A stretch of DNA of 64,000 nt from Polytrichum commune (lineage: Eukaryota; Streptophyta; Polytrichopsida; Polytrichales; Polytrichaceae), in contig OX485803.1 in assembly GCA_950295325.1 (NCBI GenBank), forward strand, positions 33,356,001 through 33,420,000, written 5' to 3'. Position 1 is the stretch's first letter. Each line of letters opens with the position of its first letter. The position numbers were made by a program, and so were the translations under genes. Of this stretch, positions 41,115 to 53,189 are shown piece by piece. Under the pieces are notes generated by a model. That model was given only the letters and a program-made list of their open reading frames with translations. It did not search any database and was not told where the DNA came from.

Positions 41115-43440
41115 TATTGCTTTAGTTCAAGAAAGTATGGATTGGATTAGTTGGTAAAAGCAACATTAGGGCAGTAATGTGTCAAAGGCTTAGAAAAATA
41201 AAAAAATAAAAAACAAGGTCAAGGTTTTGAAAATGGCCCCCTTGTGATGTACCCTTTTGAAGAAAAAAAACTATGATTTTCTAGTTACAAAGTAAGAAAA
41301 TTATAGTATTGTGCTCTTGATCTACTTGCTTAAGTACAATTTAAAAGATCTTAGATGTAAATGTGATGAACATATAGAATGCAAATTCTTGGAACAAAAT
41401 TACATTTTACAAGATGTCACTACCACATGTGTGAGAGTATATAGAATGAGACATTTATGAATCATAAATTCATATACTCAAGGGATTTATGGCAAGCACA
41501 AGCTATTGTATGAACTTCAAATCCAATTTTTTTTAAGATATAGAACGAAATCCATCTAGAATATAAAATTGGTAGTGGGCTCATGCAAGGTAGGAGCAAA
41601 TGTGTTTGTTGATTTTGAAGTAGTAGTGGCCTTATATCATAACATAACTCAACATTCAACCCTCGTTTTGTGGGCCCTCATAATATAATGGTGGGAAGCT
41701 CAAAAAGTTGTGCAAAAATAATCAAATTAACACTGAGCTCCCAACATCCCATTTTTATATTACGATGGCCCCCGTTGCTGAATAATATTATGTATGTTGG
41801 TCTTTTCTAATATTTGACTTCATTGCAAGTTATAAAACATTAAAAAATGTTTCATGTCATGCAAATGCTTATCATTTCTTTTGAAAAATTGAAGCTTGAT
41901 TTTATTTAAAATAGACAAGTGTCGTACACACAAGTTTATGTAATACATTGAGATTAATAGGATTTGTGCCCAATTTTTTGATGATACAAGTCAAATTCAA
42001 ATGTATATGCGCATATTAATGGATATTCCATACATTTGATGTATATTCTCATAATATACTTGATAGATTCGTAAACCAATTTTAGAATACCCTATATTCA
42101 TGTAGTTGTTTCGAATCCTTTACTTCTTTAAAATTTATCCCACCCGATATCTTTTTTCGAGAGATTATCATACGTCACTAAAAAATGTGTGTGTGTGTGA
42201 CCAACACAAGACAATTGCCTAGGACTCATATGTTGGTGTTAGTGCAACGTTACATGTCTTTGTGTTTTCCAAAATTGAGCATTTGTACCCCTAACTTGAG
42301 ATAATTGGAGCTTCACAAATCATGTTTGATATCATTGACTTTTGTGCCATTTGTTGCACGTGGGCATATGATGGTAAGTATGTGCACTTGGGCCGATCCA
42401 ATTCCATCCTCTGCAAGGTGATCTAGTGGTTCATTTTGGGGCAGAGTGAAAAATAAAATAATGACATGGTGGTCTTTGTATGACACTTGGGTCAACAAAA
42501 AAGTGGGATGATTACACTCTAACCTCCCTAATATCATGCTTGTGGCAACCAAAGTGCATGTGATATTAAGGATGTTTGTAGTGTTAACATGTATGCATGA
42601 TAATGAATAATTACTGTAGCATGTGATATTATGGAGTAACCTAAAGTCAACATTGCAATAATGATAATAATGACAACGTGTTGTGTGTGAGTGTGTGGTT
42701 TGACTTATTTGATGAATTACTTTAATGTCAAAATGCATGGTATATGAGAGGGAAATGTGACAACAAGGAGGGAGATTTAAATTGAGCACATCCATTCCCT
42801 AGGGTTTCAGGATATAAGAGAAGGAGTGACATTACGGAGGTGAGGGTGTAATTTGCATTATAAGGTGTATTCTTACTGACATGTGCATCGGGTCCAAGAT
42901 GACCCTAAACTACTGGATGATAGGTGGAGAGGTGCCCCAAATTGAACGGAGTGATTGGCAATTTGATTCCTAGCCATGAAATGCTCTCTCTACTTGACGG
43001 AAAAACTAACTAGAAAAATAATTAAAAATTACTTATCAGTTCCTAACTTATGAGTATACCAACAACATTGCAAGTTTTGGAGTAAGTATATGAGGAGAAT
43101 GAGGGGGGGGGGTTATAGCAAGGGTTTTGGCGACATCACTGGTAAGAGCGAGCAGGGAGGATAAGCTAATAAGTTAACTTAGGCTTTGACGAGGGGGAGT
43201 GGAGTGATAATGACTGAAACAGCGGAGGTAGAGAGGGAAGGAGCCAGGAAGGAGGGGTGTGAGAAGATACTAAGACTAGAAAGCTGGCTACATACAACAC
43301 TATCATACTACTAATAAGTTACATACCACACTAGTGTAGTGTAGTGATTGTTACAATTTACATACACGGGGACTTGAGTAATGTACACTAGTAGGAAGAG
43401 GGACTCCTCAGAAGACGAGGGGGGGGGGGGGCGTAGGCGG
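37640..43440. other. Long AT-rich intergenic region without a supported gene
   Basis: No coding frame with recognisable content was found. A diverged start of dispersed-repeat segment b lies at about 38105-38250. Simple repeats: a short GA tract near 38719-38732, (GATA)n(TA)n at 39741-39772, (TA)n(CA)n at 41073-41114, a short TG tract near 42187-42200 and a G run near 43105-43112. The right end grows richer in G and C towards the MACPF gene's upstream region. Confidence 0.45.
41073..41114. repeat. (TA)n(CA)n microsatellite
   Basis: About 14 TA units followed by about 6 CA units. Confidence 0.9.
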
Positions 43441-43475
43441 GGAGGCTGGCTGGCTGGCTGGCTAGCTAGCTAATA
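43418..43475. repeat. G run and (GGCT)n tract
   Basis: A run of about 13 Gs at 43419-43431, then GGCTGGCTGGCTGGCTAGCTAGCT at about 43446-43470. Confidence 0.85.
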
Positions 43476-45022
43476 GGATAGTGGGAGAAAGGTGGAGGGG
43501 GTAAAGAATTTGGAATGGCGCTGACCGCCTTTGCTGCTGCTTCCTTGGCTCGCTTGGCCACACAAGCAGAGCGAGACGACGAACAGCGCAGAGGGCGACC
43601 TCCACCTCCAAACCCCACGCTCACTCTTACAGACACACTCTCACACCACCCTCTCTCTCCGGACACACAGCCAGACACACCCACGCACACATGACTTCGA
43701 CGACGACGACGACAACTCATCTGCACAGCCACGCATCATAGCACCACACTGCTACCTAAATACACCACACTGCTTCCACCTACTTGGTTGAGAGAGAGAG
43801 AGAGAGATAGAGAGAGAGAGAGTCGGCAGGGAGGGAGAGGGGAGAGTCTAGGGTACTTCCTTCCTTGGTCACTCTTGCACTGCCACGGTCATGCGACCTT
43901 TTGCAGCATCGCCACCAATTGCCACGCGTGTGCACGCCCATCGCCATCGCCATCCCGGCGGCTGACTCGTGCTGCGTCTTTGCCATGGCCGTCACCACCA
44001 CTTCGCTCTGGCGCTCTTAGGCAGCAGTGACGATCCGCTAGGAATGGGGGAACCAGAAGGGGGAGCGGGCAGGATGCGCAGGTGTCTGCGGAATAGGATG
44101 CGGGACGAGCAGCGGCGGGCGTGGAAAGAGTGGAATAGGTCGTTCGCGGCAACTTGGTAGGGTTCCATCACTATATCCGAGGATACGAGAACACGGCTTG
44201 TACAGCTTTCGTCTTGCGCTCTCAGGAGATGCTCTCCTTGTTGGCCCTTCTGCCGGGTTGCTGCGGATGTATGTTAGTTTTGCGGTTCTTTGAGCCCAGT
44301 CAACGCGTGCGGTCGACATGGATGCAATCATCTACTAATGCACCGTGAAGCCCTATCCCGTTGACCCGGTTAGCATCGCGTAGGATGCGCAACAAGGATC
44401 GTCTCTCTCTCCATGGCCGTTGACTTACGGGATGATGCACTTCGTTCCGTGTATCCAGGAGCAGGATGTGGGACAGCGACGGGCAGAGGTGTGGTGCGAG
44501 TGCGCTCCAATTCAGGAGATCGGACTTAATCCGACTCTCTCTTCAAACCCTTGATGTAGAAGACAGCCATCTCAGAACCTTCCGATAGTTTGATCCAGCT
44601 AGTCCTCGTTTAAGTGGGAACTCGTGCACCAAAACGTTGTGCATGCTATGTCAAAGTCTTGTCTTGGAGCAGGCAAAATTGAATATGGCAATCTGCGATT
44701 TCTAACTCATATTTTCGGAGCATCGTCTTTAGCCTAGAGTCTTCTGCTTGTGGTGTTATCTCCTCTCGTTGCTGTAGCGTAGGAGGAAATTTAGAGTTCC
44801 TGATCACAGGATTCACTGAATTGATGTCTATGAGTTGTTTGATAACAGGTGACGGAGTAGGAAGCGTGCCCTGATCATTTTTGGCGACGTGCATTCGGAC
44901 AAATATTTTGCACGGGAAGCTGTGTCTTCCAGCTTATGTTTACTAGTTAGGATTGAAAGTGGACAGAAAGGGAACAGGGAAGAGAATTGGAGGTTGATAA
45001 AGGTGATGATTGGGGCCTGAAA
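43476..45022 (+). promoter_or_regulatory. GC-rich upstream region of the MACPF gene
   Basis: From about 43.5 to 44.5 kb the DNA is markedly richer in G+C than the surrounding intergenic DNA, with CpG-rich stretches and a (GA)n tract at about 43790-43822, a frequent feature of plant core promoters and 5' untranslated regions. Many overlapping short frames on both strands have no recognisable content and are taken as non-coding. The promoter and a long or spliced 5' leader of the MACPF gene probably lie here; no clear TATA box was seen. Confidence 0.45.
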
Positions 45023-48000
45023 ATGGCTGCTCGAGAATTTGAGTTTGATACTCATTCCATGTCAGCCAGAGTGCTTCATATTGCGGAAAATTCTGGTCGA
45101 GAAGCATCAAACGGGTCAAGTAGAGCATATGACGAGCACTCAGGAGGTATAGAGCCCCCGATGTACGCAAGGAGGTACAAGGGAACACGGGGTGTGGAGA
45201 ATAGTGGGAAGCGCTCAAACAGCCCTGTTCAGCAAAGAGAAAGTTACAGGACTGATGTTCCTGCAGACTTTTCACAAAGCAAGGGTGGAAGGACGCACTC
45301 CAACCCCGATTATGAGTTGGGCACTCACTCCTTACCACCTAGATCTCAATATGCTGGAAACGTGGCAGTTGATGCCGCTCAAGCACTAGGCAGAGGATTT
45401 GATGTCACGTCAGACTTCCGGCTTGGTTTCGCCAAGGGTCCCGCAGGAACACGTCTAGTAGACATTGACGAAACAAATACACATGATTTGTTTGCACCAG
45501 GGAATATCGTCATTCCCAATGTTTCCGTTGACATCAGGTGCGATAAAGGGGAGAGGACACATTATACATCGGAAGTCTTACCATTTGCTCAGGTACTGTA
45601 TCGATTCCCTGCCTAGTAGTCTAATGATTGTACACCCAAATGAGCAATTTGTACAGGTTTTGGGTGGCATATTTCGGGCATTATAGTAGCGCAAGGTCGG
45701 TTAAGTATCTGCGGACCTGGTCCTCCTACGGTCTTAAAAACGAGTACGCAGGCCAAGTTGATGATGAATTTTGTCATATCCAATCTGGGGTTTTGTAATC
45801 GAGAATCCTTTGTCATGAATTTCTGCTCAATTATGGAACGATTCATTGCTTGGAAGGCTCTTTTGCGAAGGGATTCTCGCTGGCCAGACCAATTGCAAAA
45901 GTACAAATATCTTTTGGAGTATTCCGGACATGCACTATCTGTGTAAACGCCTCAGCGGGGAGTTAAGTCGATCACTCTAGAGCGTATGAGCGTATGCATT
46001 TTAAAGCGGATTTTGACAAGGACCACTCCTATAGGAAATCATGCCATCTAAGCGTAGATTCATGAAAAGACAGCGCATACACAAGTATGTGTGTTCACAT
46101 ATTTTCTCTTTTTAAATTAGTCACTAGACCAGACCAACTTCTACAATTGATTTAATGTCCATTAGTATATCATCCTGTTGTTTTAGGTTTATTTTAGTTC
46201 TGGGTGTATATTGGAAGCTTGCCTTATTTTCTGCAAGACCAATCTAGTGTTTTGTTCCCTCTGAGCTACTCCTTCCTGAATCCAACTGGGCGCCTATGCA
46301 TAGAAGTATTCCACACCTGCTGTTGCTGGGTTGGGAATCAAACATTCATAAGAAGATTTTGAGGCTAGTTTTTTGAAGGTACATGAGTTTTGACAGCACC
46401 CATCCTAGAAGCGTCCTCTCTACTTGGACCCTGTAGACAGTACATTTGATCTGGTGATTTCCTATTGATTTCTTCTGACTTCTGTGGATCTACACACCAC
46501 TGTAATATGAGTTTGGACTTTGTGAGGCTCTTCCATAGTGCAGATATTACTAACTTTCTGAGCAAACTGTCTGTATTTGCTCGTTGTCCTCTCCTGATTC
46601 TCAAGGTGTACATTTGCTGGAATGACAATTATGGAGATATCACTCCCCTTCATAGCAAAAGGAGACTTTCAATCTGATATTGAGCTGTACACTATGCAGA
46701 TGTGTGGTCGTTTCAATCAAGCTGCTGCCATTGATGGAAAGATGCCTCTAGGTCTCTTTAACACTATGTATAGTTTCACCGGTCCATGGCAAACAGATCA
46801 ACACGCCACAAAAGCTTTAGCATTGGATGGTTGGTTCATCAAACTTTACAATTTACAGTTAACACGGACGCCATTGGCTCTACATGATGAAATTAGAAAA
46901 GCAATCCCATCGTCATGGGAGCCAAAGGCATTAGCCAGGTAAAACTTACACCCATGTAACCTATCTTTTAGGATTACTTCTCTAACATCTTGGTTTTTGA
47001 TCTGAATTCTAGTCTGCCAGACTGTTCTACTGTCTTTTTGTGGTTATGATTGTTAGGGTCAGAAACTATGGAACTTGTTCTACTCTTCCATCATTCATTT
47101 GGCCATGGACAGGTTTGTGATTGAACCTGAGGTTTGTGCTTTTCTCCAGCTTTATAGAGAAATATGGAACACATGTGATTACAAGTGTGCAAGTTGGCGG
47201 AAAGGACGTGATTTATGTACGACAGCATCAGTCATCTCCTTCATCTGTTGCTGAGGTCCAGAAATTAATGGAGGGTATCGCCGAGAAGAGATTCAGGGGA
47301 CAGGCAAATGGTCATAATCAACTTGGCAAAGACAAGGTAACGGTCTGGCATCTGCCAGCTGGTCAAGTACTAGTGGGTTGATTTTGATCTGATAAGGTGA
47401 TTAAAATATTGAGCCATTTTATAATATTCAAATATTATAAGGAGATAGTTCGAGACAGTTAGAGGGGGATGTGAACATTGTATATACTGATGTGGGCCTA
47501 TATTTGCAGTTGCCAGCTCAAGATGCATTTTCGCCAACAAGTACAGCAATGCGATTGAAATTACCGGCTTCCACATCCACACTCTCAAAAGAGGTGAGTC
47601 TTGATTGTCTGATGTATCCTGCAGAGTGCAAGTCATATTTTCACTTCCAAATGCTCTTTTGTTTCTTATTTGGTTGATTGATTTGTGGGTAGAGGTCTTT
47701 TAATAGTGAGATTTTGGGCAGAAATAGGTTTATTATTCTGTTAAAGGTGGGAAGTTTTTATTTATTTATAATTTTTTGTAAATCTCTTTTGGATGTGACT
47801 CAGTTGATTGCATTCTTTTATAGAGCTATTTGATTCCTGGACATCCTACTACATTATCGAGTCTTCTGTTGTATTTCAATAGTGTGAAATACACGGATGA
47901 ATGAATTTTCCATTCATGTCAAACTTTGTGCAGGATGTGGAGATTTTCTGCAGGCGTAGAGGGGGAGATGACGTGGTGGAACCTCATGAGCGATGGTTGT

Positions 48001-50537
48001 CTACTGTTGCAGCAACCCCTGATGTTATTGCAATGACATTTGTGCCCATCTCTTCACTGATAAGCGGCATACCTGGCAATGGATACCTAAGTCATGCTGT
48101 CAATTTGTACATGAGATGTATGTGCCCCTTCTCTTTCTGCATTTGTGCAGCATGTCATGTGCTAACCCAATGTTCATGTGTCAAATTTGAACAGTGATTC
48201 CTGTATACATACACTTTAGAACTTGATCTTTAACATAAGGATTTACACTATTCCTTAATCTGTAATTTAAGGATTTCCTAGATACAATGGACATGAAATT
48301 AATAATGCATGTTTCAAAAAAGTTGATGGAGTGGTATTATATTTTTGCAGATAAGCCTCCCATTGAGGAGCTGCAGAACTTTTTGGAGTTCCAGGTACCA
48401 ACACAGTGGTCACCTTTACTATCTGAGCTGGCCCTTGGACCTCGAAGAAAAGAACCTGTGTGTCCGTCAGTGCAGTTCAGCCTGATGGGTCCCAAATTGT
48501 ATGTCAGCACTAATCAGGTCAGTAAGATCACTTAAGTGCTTCTGAATTTGATCTAGACATCTAATTCTGTGAGGCTCCTTTGTTCAGGTTTCAGAGGTCT
48601 CACGAAGCATAAACATAATTAGAGTTTCATTCCAGTTAATACCCATCATGGATTTGATTTCAATTCATGGATTCAGCAGGAATTCAATGGCGTACTCATT
48701 ATTGTATCTGCCTTCTCAGTACATGTAGATATATTTCTCTGTTTGCATTTCATAGAATAGGATTGCTGTGCTGATTCTTTATATTGTGAAGGCCAGTCTA
48801 GGGGCAATATTGTGATGAATTGTTTTTACTTTTTGCACTAAGGAGAATTACTATTTGGGTCCTTCTGATGTCTTTTGGGTCTGATATATGATAAATTGGC
48901 TTGTCTCCAGGTTTCAGTTGGCAGAAGACCAGTGACAGGCCTCCGCCTCTACTTGGAAGGGATGAAGTGCAACAGACTTGCAATTCACCTCCAGCATCTC
49001 ACAACACTTCCTCGTGTGTTGCAACCTCATTGGGACACGCATGTCTCAATTGGAAAATCTTTATGGAGGGCACCTGAAGAACAAGATACCAAGTGGTTTG
49101 AGCCTGTTCAATGGAAAGGCTTCAGCCATGTCAGCACTGCCCCCATTGAGTACACTCCCTCATGGGTGGGGGATTCCAATGACGCTTACATTGTTACAGG
49201 AGCACAGTTACAGGTGTGATTTCTGGGTTACTAACATGCCTGAAGTCTTCTGTTTTAAGCAATGTAATGTGCAAAGCCAGACCTACAATGTTGGAAGATT
49301 GTGGGATTGATGGGATGTTGACATACCGTCTTCTAAACCTGGGAACAAATTACAACTTTTACTTCTTTTTTCTTCTGCATTTGTTCTATTTTTTTTGTGG
49401 TTTTCCAAAGTGGGTTGATTGAAATGGTTTGAGTTGCAGAGAGATCTTCCTTCTTTACAAATAATTTGGGTAACCTGAAAACTGTCTTGTAAGATTTTGT
49501 GTGTGTCAACTCTGGCCTTGTTGTCTCACAATCAGAGTGTTTTGCTTCATGCACATGGAAGTTTTCAACCTGTTTTAGGTGTTGCAGTGTAATTGTAGGC
49601 TGTGGAAAATCACGGAGCATTTGTGGTATGAAGGATTATCTGCAAATTTGATTCTCCAAATTGCCTGTGTGTTCTAATTGTCGTTGCTTTTGTGTTAGGT
49701 TTGGGACTTCGGAATCAAGAATGTGCTCTACTTGAAGCTTTGTTTTTCACGTGTTCCCAAGTGCTCCATCCGAAGGTCTGTGTGGGATAACACTCCTGCC
49801 ACATCTCAGAAATCAGGCTTGTTCTCTCAGTTTTCACAGTTGGGCTTTTCCGGGAAGCAACAGCCACCAGTACCTGTAAGATTCTTCATTTTGCTTTACG
49901 TAGTTGAGGCATTCCACACAATTTTCTTGACCAGATGTAAATGTTGGCTGCAAGCTGACTGAAAATGTAACTTGAAAGAGCAATGAGTGAAGCTGAATTG
50001 ATATTTGGTATACTTAAATGATTTGAAGTTTTATGCTTAACTAGTGTTGTCAATAGATCCAGCAGATATAATAGGAGAATAACAGTTGATGTAATAGTCA
50101 TCTATATCTACAGTCAGAAATTGATGAAGTGATTGCAGTAGGATAGGAATGGGTTCTGTAAGACATGATGCAGGGTCTGCTATGTATGCATAGTTACAGA
50201 TTTTCAATTGTACTTATTAATCCAGTCGCGGGTTGTTCAATTGACTTTCAAGCTATCTTGCTTGTAAATATGAATTGGGATTAGAAGGGTTTGCCAGTGC
50301 CTTATATTCAAAGACAAGTGCATTTCCTCCTTGCAGCCTCCCTTCAATCCAAATTCAGCTGTCTGTACGAAGGCGCCAAAGGCACAACAATTGAAGCTGC
50401 TGAAGTTTGTGGACATTACGGAAATGAAGAAGGGACCACAAGATATGCCAGGACACTGGCTTGTTACTGGAGCTAAGATGGATGTGGATGCCGGCAAAAT
50501 CTCATTGCGAGTCAAATACTCGCTCTTACATTATTAG
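45023..50537 (+). CDS. MACPF domain protein, CAD1/NSL1-like (nine exons)
   Basis: Exons from GT-AG sites that keep the frame: 45023-45592, 46700-46938, 47150-47336, 47510-47593, 47934-48117, 48351-48517, 48911-49213, 49699-49875 and 50337-50537, giving about 703 residues. The start is the first in-frame ATG (MAAREFEF). The domain begins near residue 113 (AVDAAQALGRGFDVTSDFRL) and continues with DLFAPG, IPNVSVDIRCDKGER and the MACPF signature YGTHVITSVQVGGKDV near residue 275. After the domain come YKPPIEELQNFLEF and a C-terminal beta-rich region ending GHWLVTGAKMDVDAGKISLRVKYSL. Arabidopsis CAD1 and NSL1 act as negative regulators of salicylate-dependent cell death and are about 560-610 residues long. 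This one has roughly 110 extra N-terminal residues, S/G/R-rich and probably disordered. No signal peptide was seen. All introns have consensus ends and the frame is intact, so it is likely functional. Confidence 0.93.
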
Positions 50538-51090
50538 GGCTTTGGGTATTTTTCTAAATGTTTCAGTGTTTAGAGGTAGGGGGTATGTTAAATTTTATGT
50601 GCACTTGATTCTGAGGGTCCTCCTTCATCTTGTGGCCCTCGGAGCCTGCAAGACTGTCATTTGATGGCGCACTTTGGAACGGTGTCAGTTAGTAGTCCAT
50701 TGGCGGAGCGTTGGGGGGCCAATTATGACTGAGGCACCTTTCATAATGGTTATGGGGATGGGGCTCTTTACTTTTGTATACTGTTGTGTGCAATTTCACA
50801 TTATTAGGGGGGAAGGTCACAGTTTATCAAGGTACAACGGTATTTGTAAAGATTTATAATTCATCAGAGGCTTGGCATCAGTCCGTCAGACCTGTTTGCC
50901 CTTTTCCTAGAATCATATGTTCATCCTGGAAGGTATGTTTGCTGCACTTTGCCCAATTTTGGTGCGCACTATAAGATTGAGAGTGATATTGGTGGCTCCA
51001 CTAATACGTTTATGGTATTTAGTGTCACTTACTATTTGGAATTGCATAATGCTATAACTTACTATAAGTTTCATTATTTCTCCAAAAAAT
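50538..51090. other. 3' flank of the MACPF gene
   Basis: AT-rich with no coding frame of note; probably holds the 3' untranslated region. No unique polyadenylation signal could be chosen. Confidence 0.4.
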
Positions 51091-51099
51091 TAAATAGGT

Positions 51100-51640
51100 T
51101 GTATGGACATTATAAAACATAAACGACTTTACTTGGTAATTTTTTTAACAAAAAGTTTTTGGAAATAGTAAGTGGCATTAAATTCCATAAACGGTGTAAT
51201 GAAGATATTAAACCCCTCATTGTCTTGTCCTTTTTTAATGCATATGACGATGTATACCTTATATAATTCATTGTATGTATCTTCATGCCTTTTCCAAAAT
51301 CGTTCAATGAGGTGTTCCCAAATCTTCCCCCCTACATCCTTGCACCACATGTAAAAGTTGGCAGCACCAAAACATTGAATAGGTTTACATAACTGACTAT
51401 TTCTTCTTTCGTGAAGGTGACCATCGAAGTTTTGTACCTGCAATTTCTCTGTCGCCTTGTATTTGATGGCTCAAAGTACTCAAGTGAGTAGAAATCCATC
51501 CCAAGGTATTTGTATTCATGTATTAGCACTATTTGATCCTTGCGTAGATAATATCCCTCTTGGTTGAATTCCCTTATGTTTTGGCCAAACCCAAAGGTGC
51601 CCTGTTGTGTAACAATAGTGGCTGCCAAGTGGGACTCAAT
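51100..51640 (-). mobile_element. Decayed LINE fragment, minus strand
   Basis: Minus-strand frames at 51332-51628 and 51129-51443 contain HEYKYLGMDFYSLEYFEPS, LFNVLVLPTFTCGA and CKDVGGKIWEHLIERFWKR. These follow the order of the region after the reverse transcriptase in LINEs (KYLG-DF, VLPTFTYG, GG-W). The relic at 8875-9120 has the related IDFYSHGYFES and LGGSLKKSH, so both come from one LINE family. Frames are broken and both ends truncated. Confidence 0.6.
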
Positions 51641-52329
51641 GGATTTGCCATACCATTAACTTTGCACAACAATGGCCATGCACTAGTTATTCTCAATCCC
51701 TTCAGTATACTTAAGTGCCGAAGCGTACGGCACACACCCTGCTACGAGTCTTACTCAAAACTAGCTTAGTATCCTCCCCTTCATGTTCTATTTGTACTTA
51801 TTCTTGTGTCTATGATGGAAGCTATTGCCTCATTCGAATATGAAATTGTTTCACAGTTGGCAATGTGATGTAACCATTTGCAGAGGTTTTATTTATTAGC
51901 TATGGGATTCTCAATTCTACTTGCAGCAACTAAACTTGGTTTTGTTGATGGCAATGAGGCACTAGTGCTTCGTCTTTTTGTGCAACCCAACCAACATCCA
52001 ATGTGCAACTATTATCAAGGTTACCTTTGCGAGGTTTGCCTTTGACATGCACCACAACTAGCTCTAGGAGTCCTCAACCCTCACATAAGAAACGATGACC
52101 TTAATGGTATGGTTACCAACCACTTTGTTCCTCGCCCCAAATGGGTTTGGGGCCAAAAATGGGTAGTCTTGGGAATTCGGTGGGATCTAAACATGTGCAT
52201 TTGTTATTTCTAGGGAGTGAAACTTAAGGCCATATCAAATCGAGATAGTGTCTCCTCCAAATATTACTCGTTGGTCCACAAATGATGAATCCATTGTGTG
52301 GAAGTCCTTGAGTTATTTCCAATCATGTT
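51641..52329. other. Spacer, nothing recognised
   Basis: Non-coding between the LINE relic and the first copia fragment. Possibly more decayed transposon DNA, but no motif could be named. Confidence 0.35.
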
Positions 52330-53020
52330 GTGATTGCCTCCTAGTTCCTTTTGGACAAACCCCTCTAGACCACGTCTAATTCGCCGTTCAAGAATGCAGT
52401 TTTGACGTCCATTTGATGCATTTCCAACCCCATGGCGGCCCCACTTGCGAGGATGACTCGTATGGTATTGAATTTGGCCACGGGTGCAAATATTTCATCA
52501 AAATCCACACCTTCCACTTGCGAGCACCCCTTGGCCACCAACCTTGCTTTGAAATGCACCACCATGCTGTTGGCATTTTTTTTCGTGCGAAATACCCATT
52601 TGCACTTTACGGCCTTGTGGCCTTTGGGCAACGGAGTTAACTCACACGTGACGTTGGCTATGAGAGATTCGTATTCCTCTTGCATAGCCAACTTCCACTC
52701 GCTCGCATCACTTGATTCAATTCCCTCTTTCAAATTTTAGGTTCTTCAACGATTCCATGTTTGCATGCTCTTTGTCTTGGGGTTGCGGAATGTGGTTCTT
52801 CCACCATTCCCCAAGCGGTTTGCGTGGCCTATCCGGGTATCTAAAATTGCCTATGGTTTCATTGCCATATTGGGGTAGTGGAGGTGGTTTGGTTGTGATT
52901 TTCTTACCATGGTCAAGTTTCGATGCTTCCCCGTTACAAGTGGATTTCGCGGCCGGTACATCAGCCTCCGCATCCTCCTCCATGTCAGGTTCCTAAACGT
53001 CGCCGCTCGCTTCCAACACG
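52330..53020 (-). pseudogene. Copia pol fragment A (integrase-RT linker and start of RT)
   Basis: Minus-strand frames at 52717-52983 and 52365-52733 match the linker and first part of reverse transcriptase of the copia elements to the right (KCKWVFRTKKNAN, VARLVAKGCSQVEG-type block, HQMDVKTAFLNGEL). It has a frame break near 52730 and a small deletion near 52370, where the QPEGFVQK block follows out of frame. Both ends are truncated and no LTR is attached. It is more diverged than the other copies. Confidence 0.8.
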
Positions 53021-53189
53021 GGTAGATCACTTAGTGCATTTTAAAAACAACGTGCGGCATAATAAAGAGAGGATTAAAATCATTTGAGATAAAAATTATA
53101 AAAGAATTCCAAATAATGAAGGGGCCATTAAATGTAGACTATCCCATTATAAGTAAGTTAGATGGACATTAAACGTGGGCCATTATTTT
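53021..53189. other. Short AT-rich spacer between copia fragments A and B
   Basis: About 170 bp with no copia similarity seen. It could be original target DNA. Confidence 0.4.

Noticed and set aside
43466-44348. Many short frames on both strands upstream of the MACPF gene
   Set aside because: A GC-rich region with low stop density. No content is recognisable, and it is better explained as promoter and leader.
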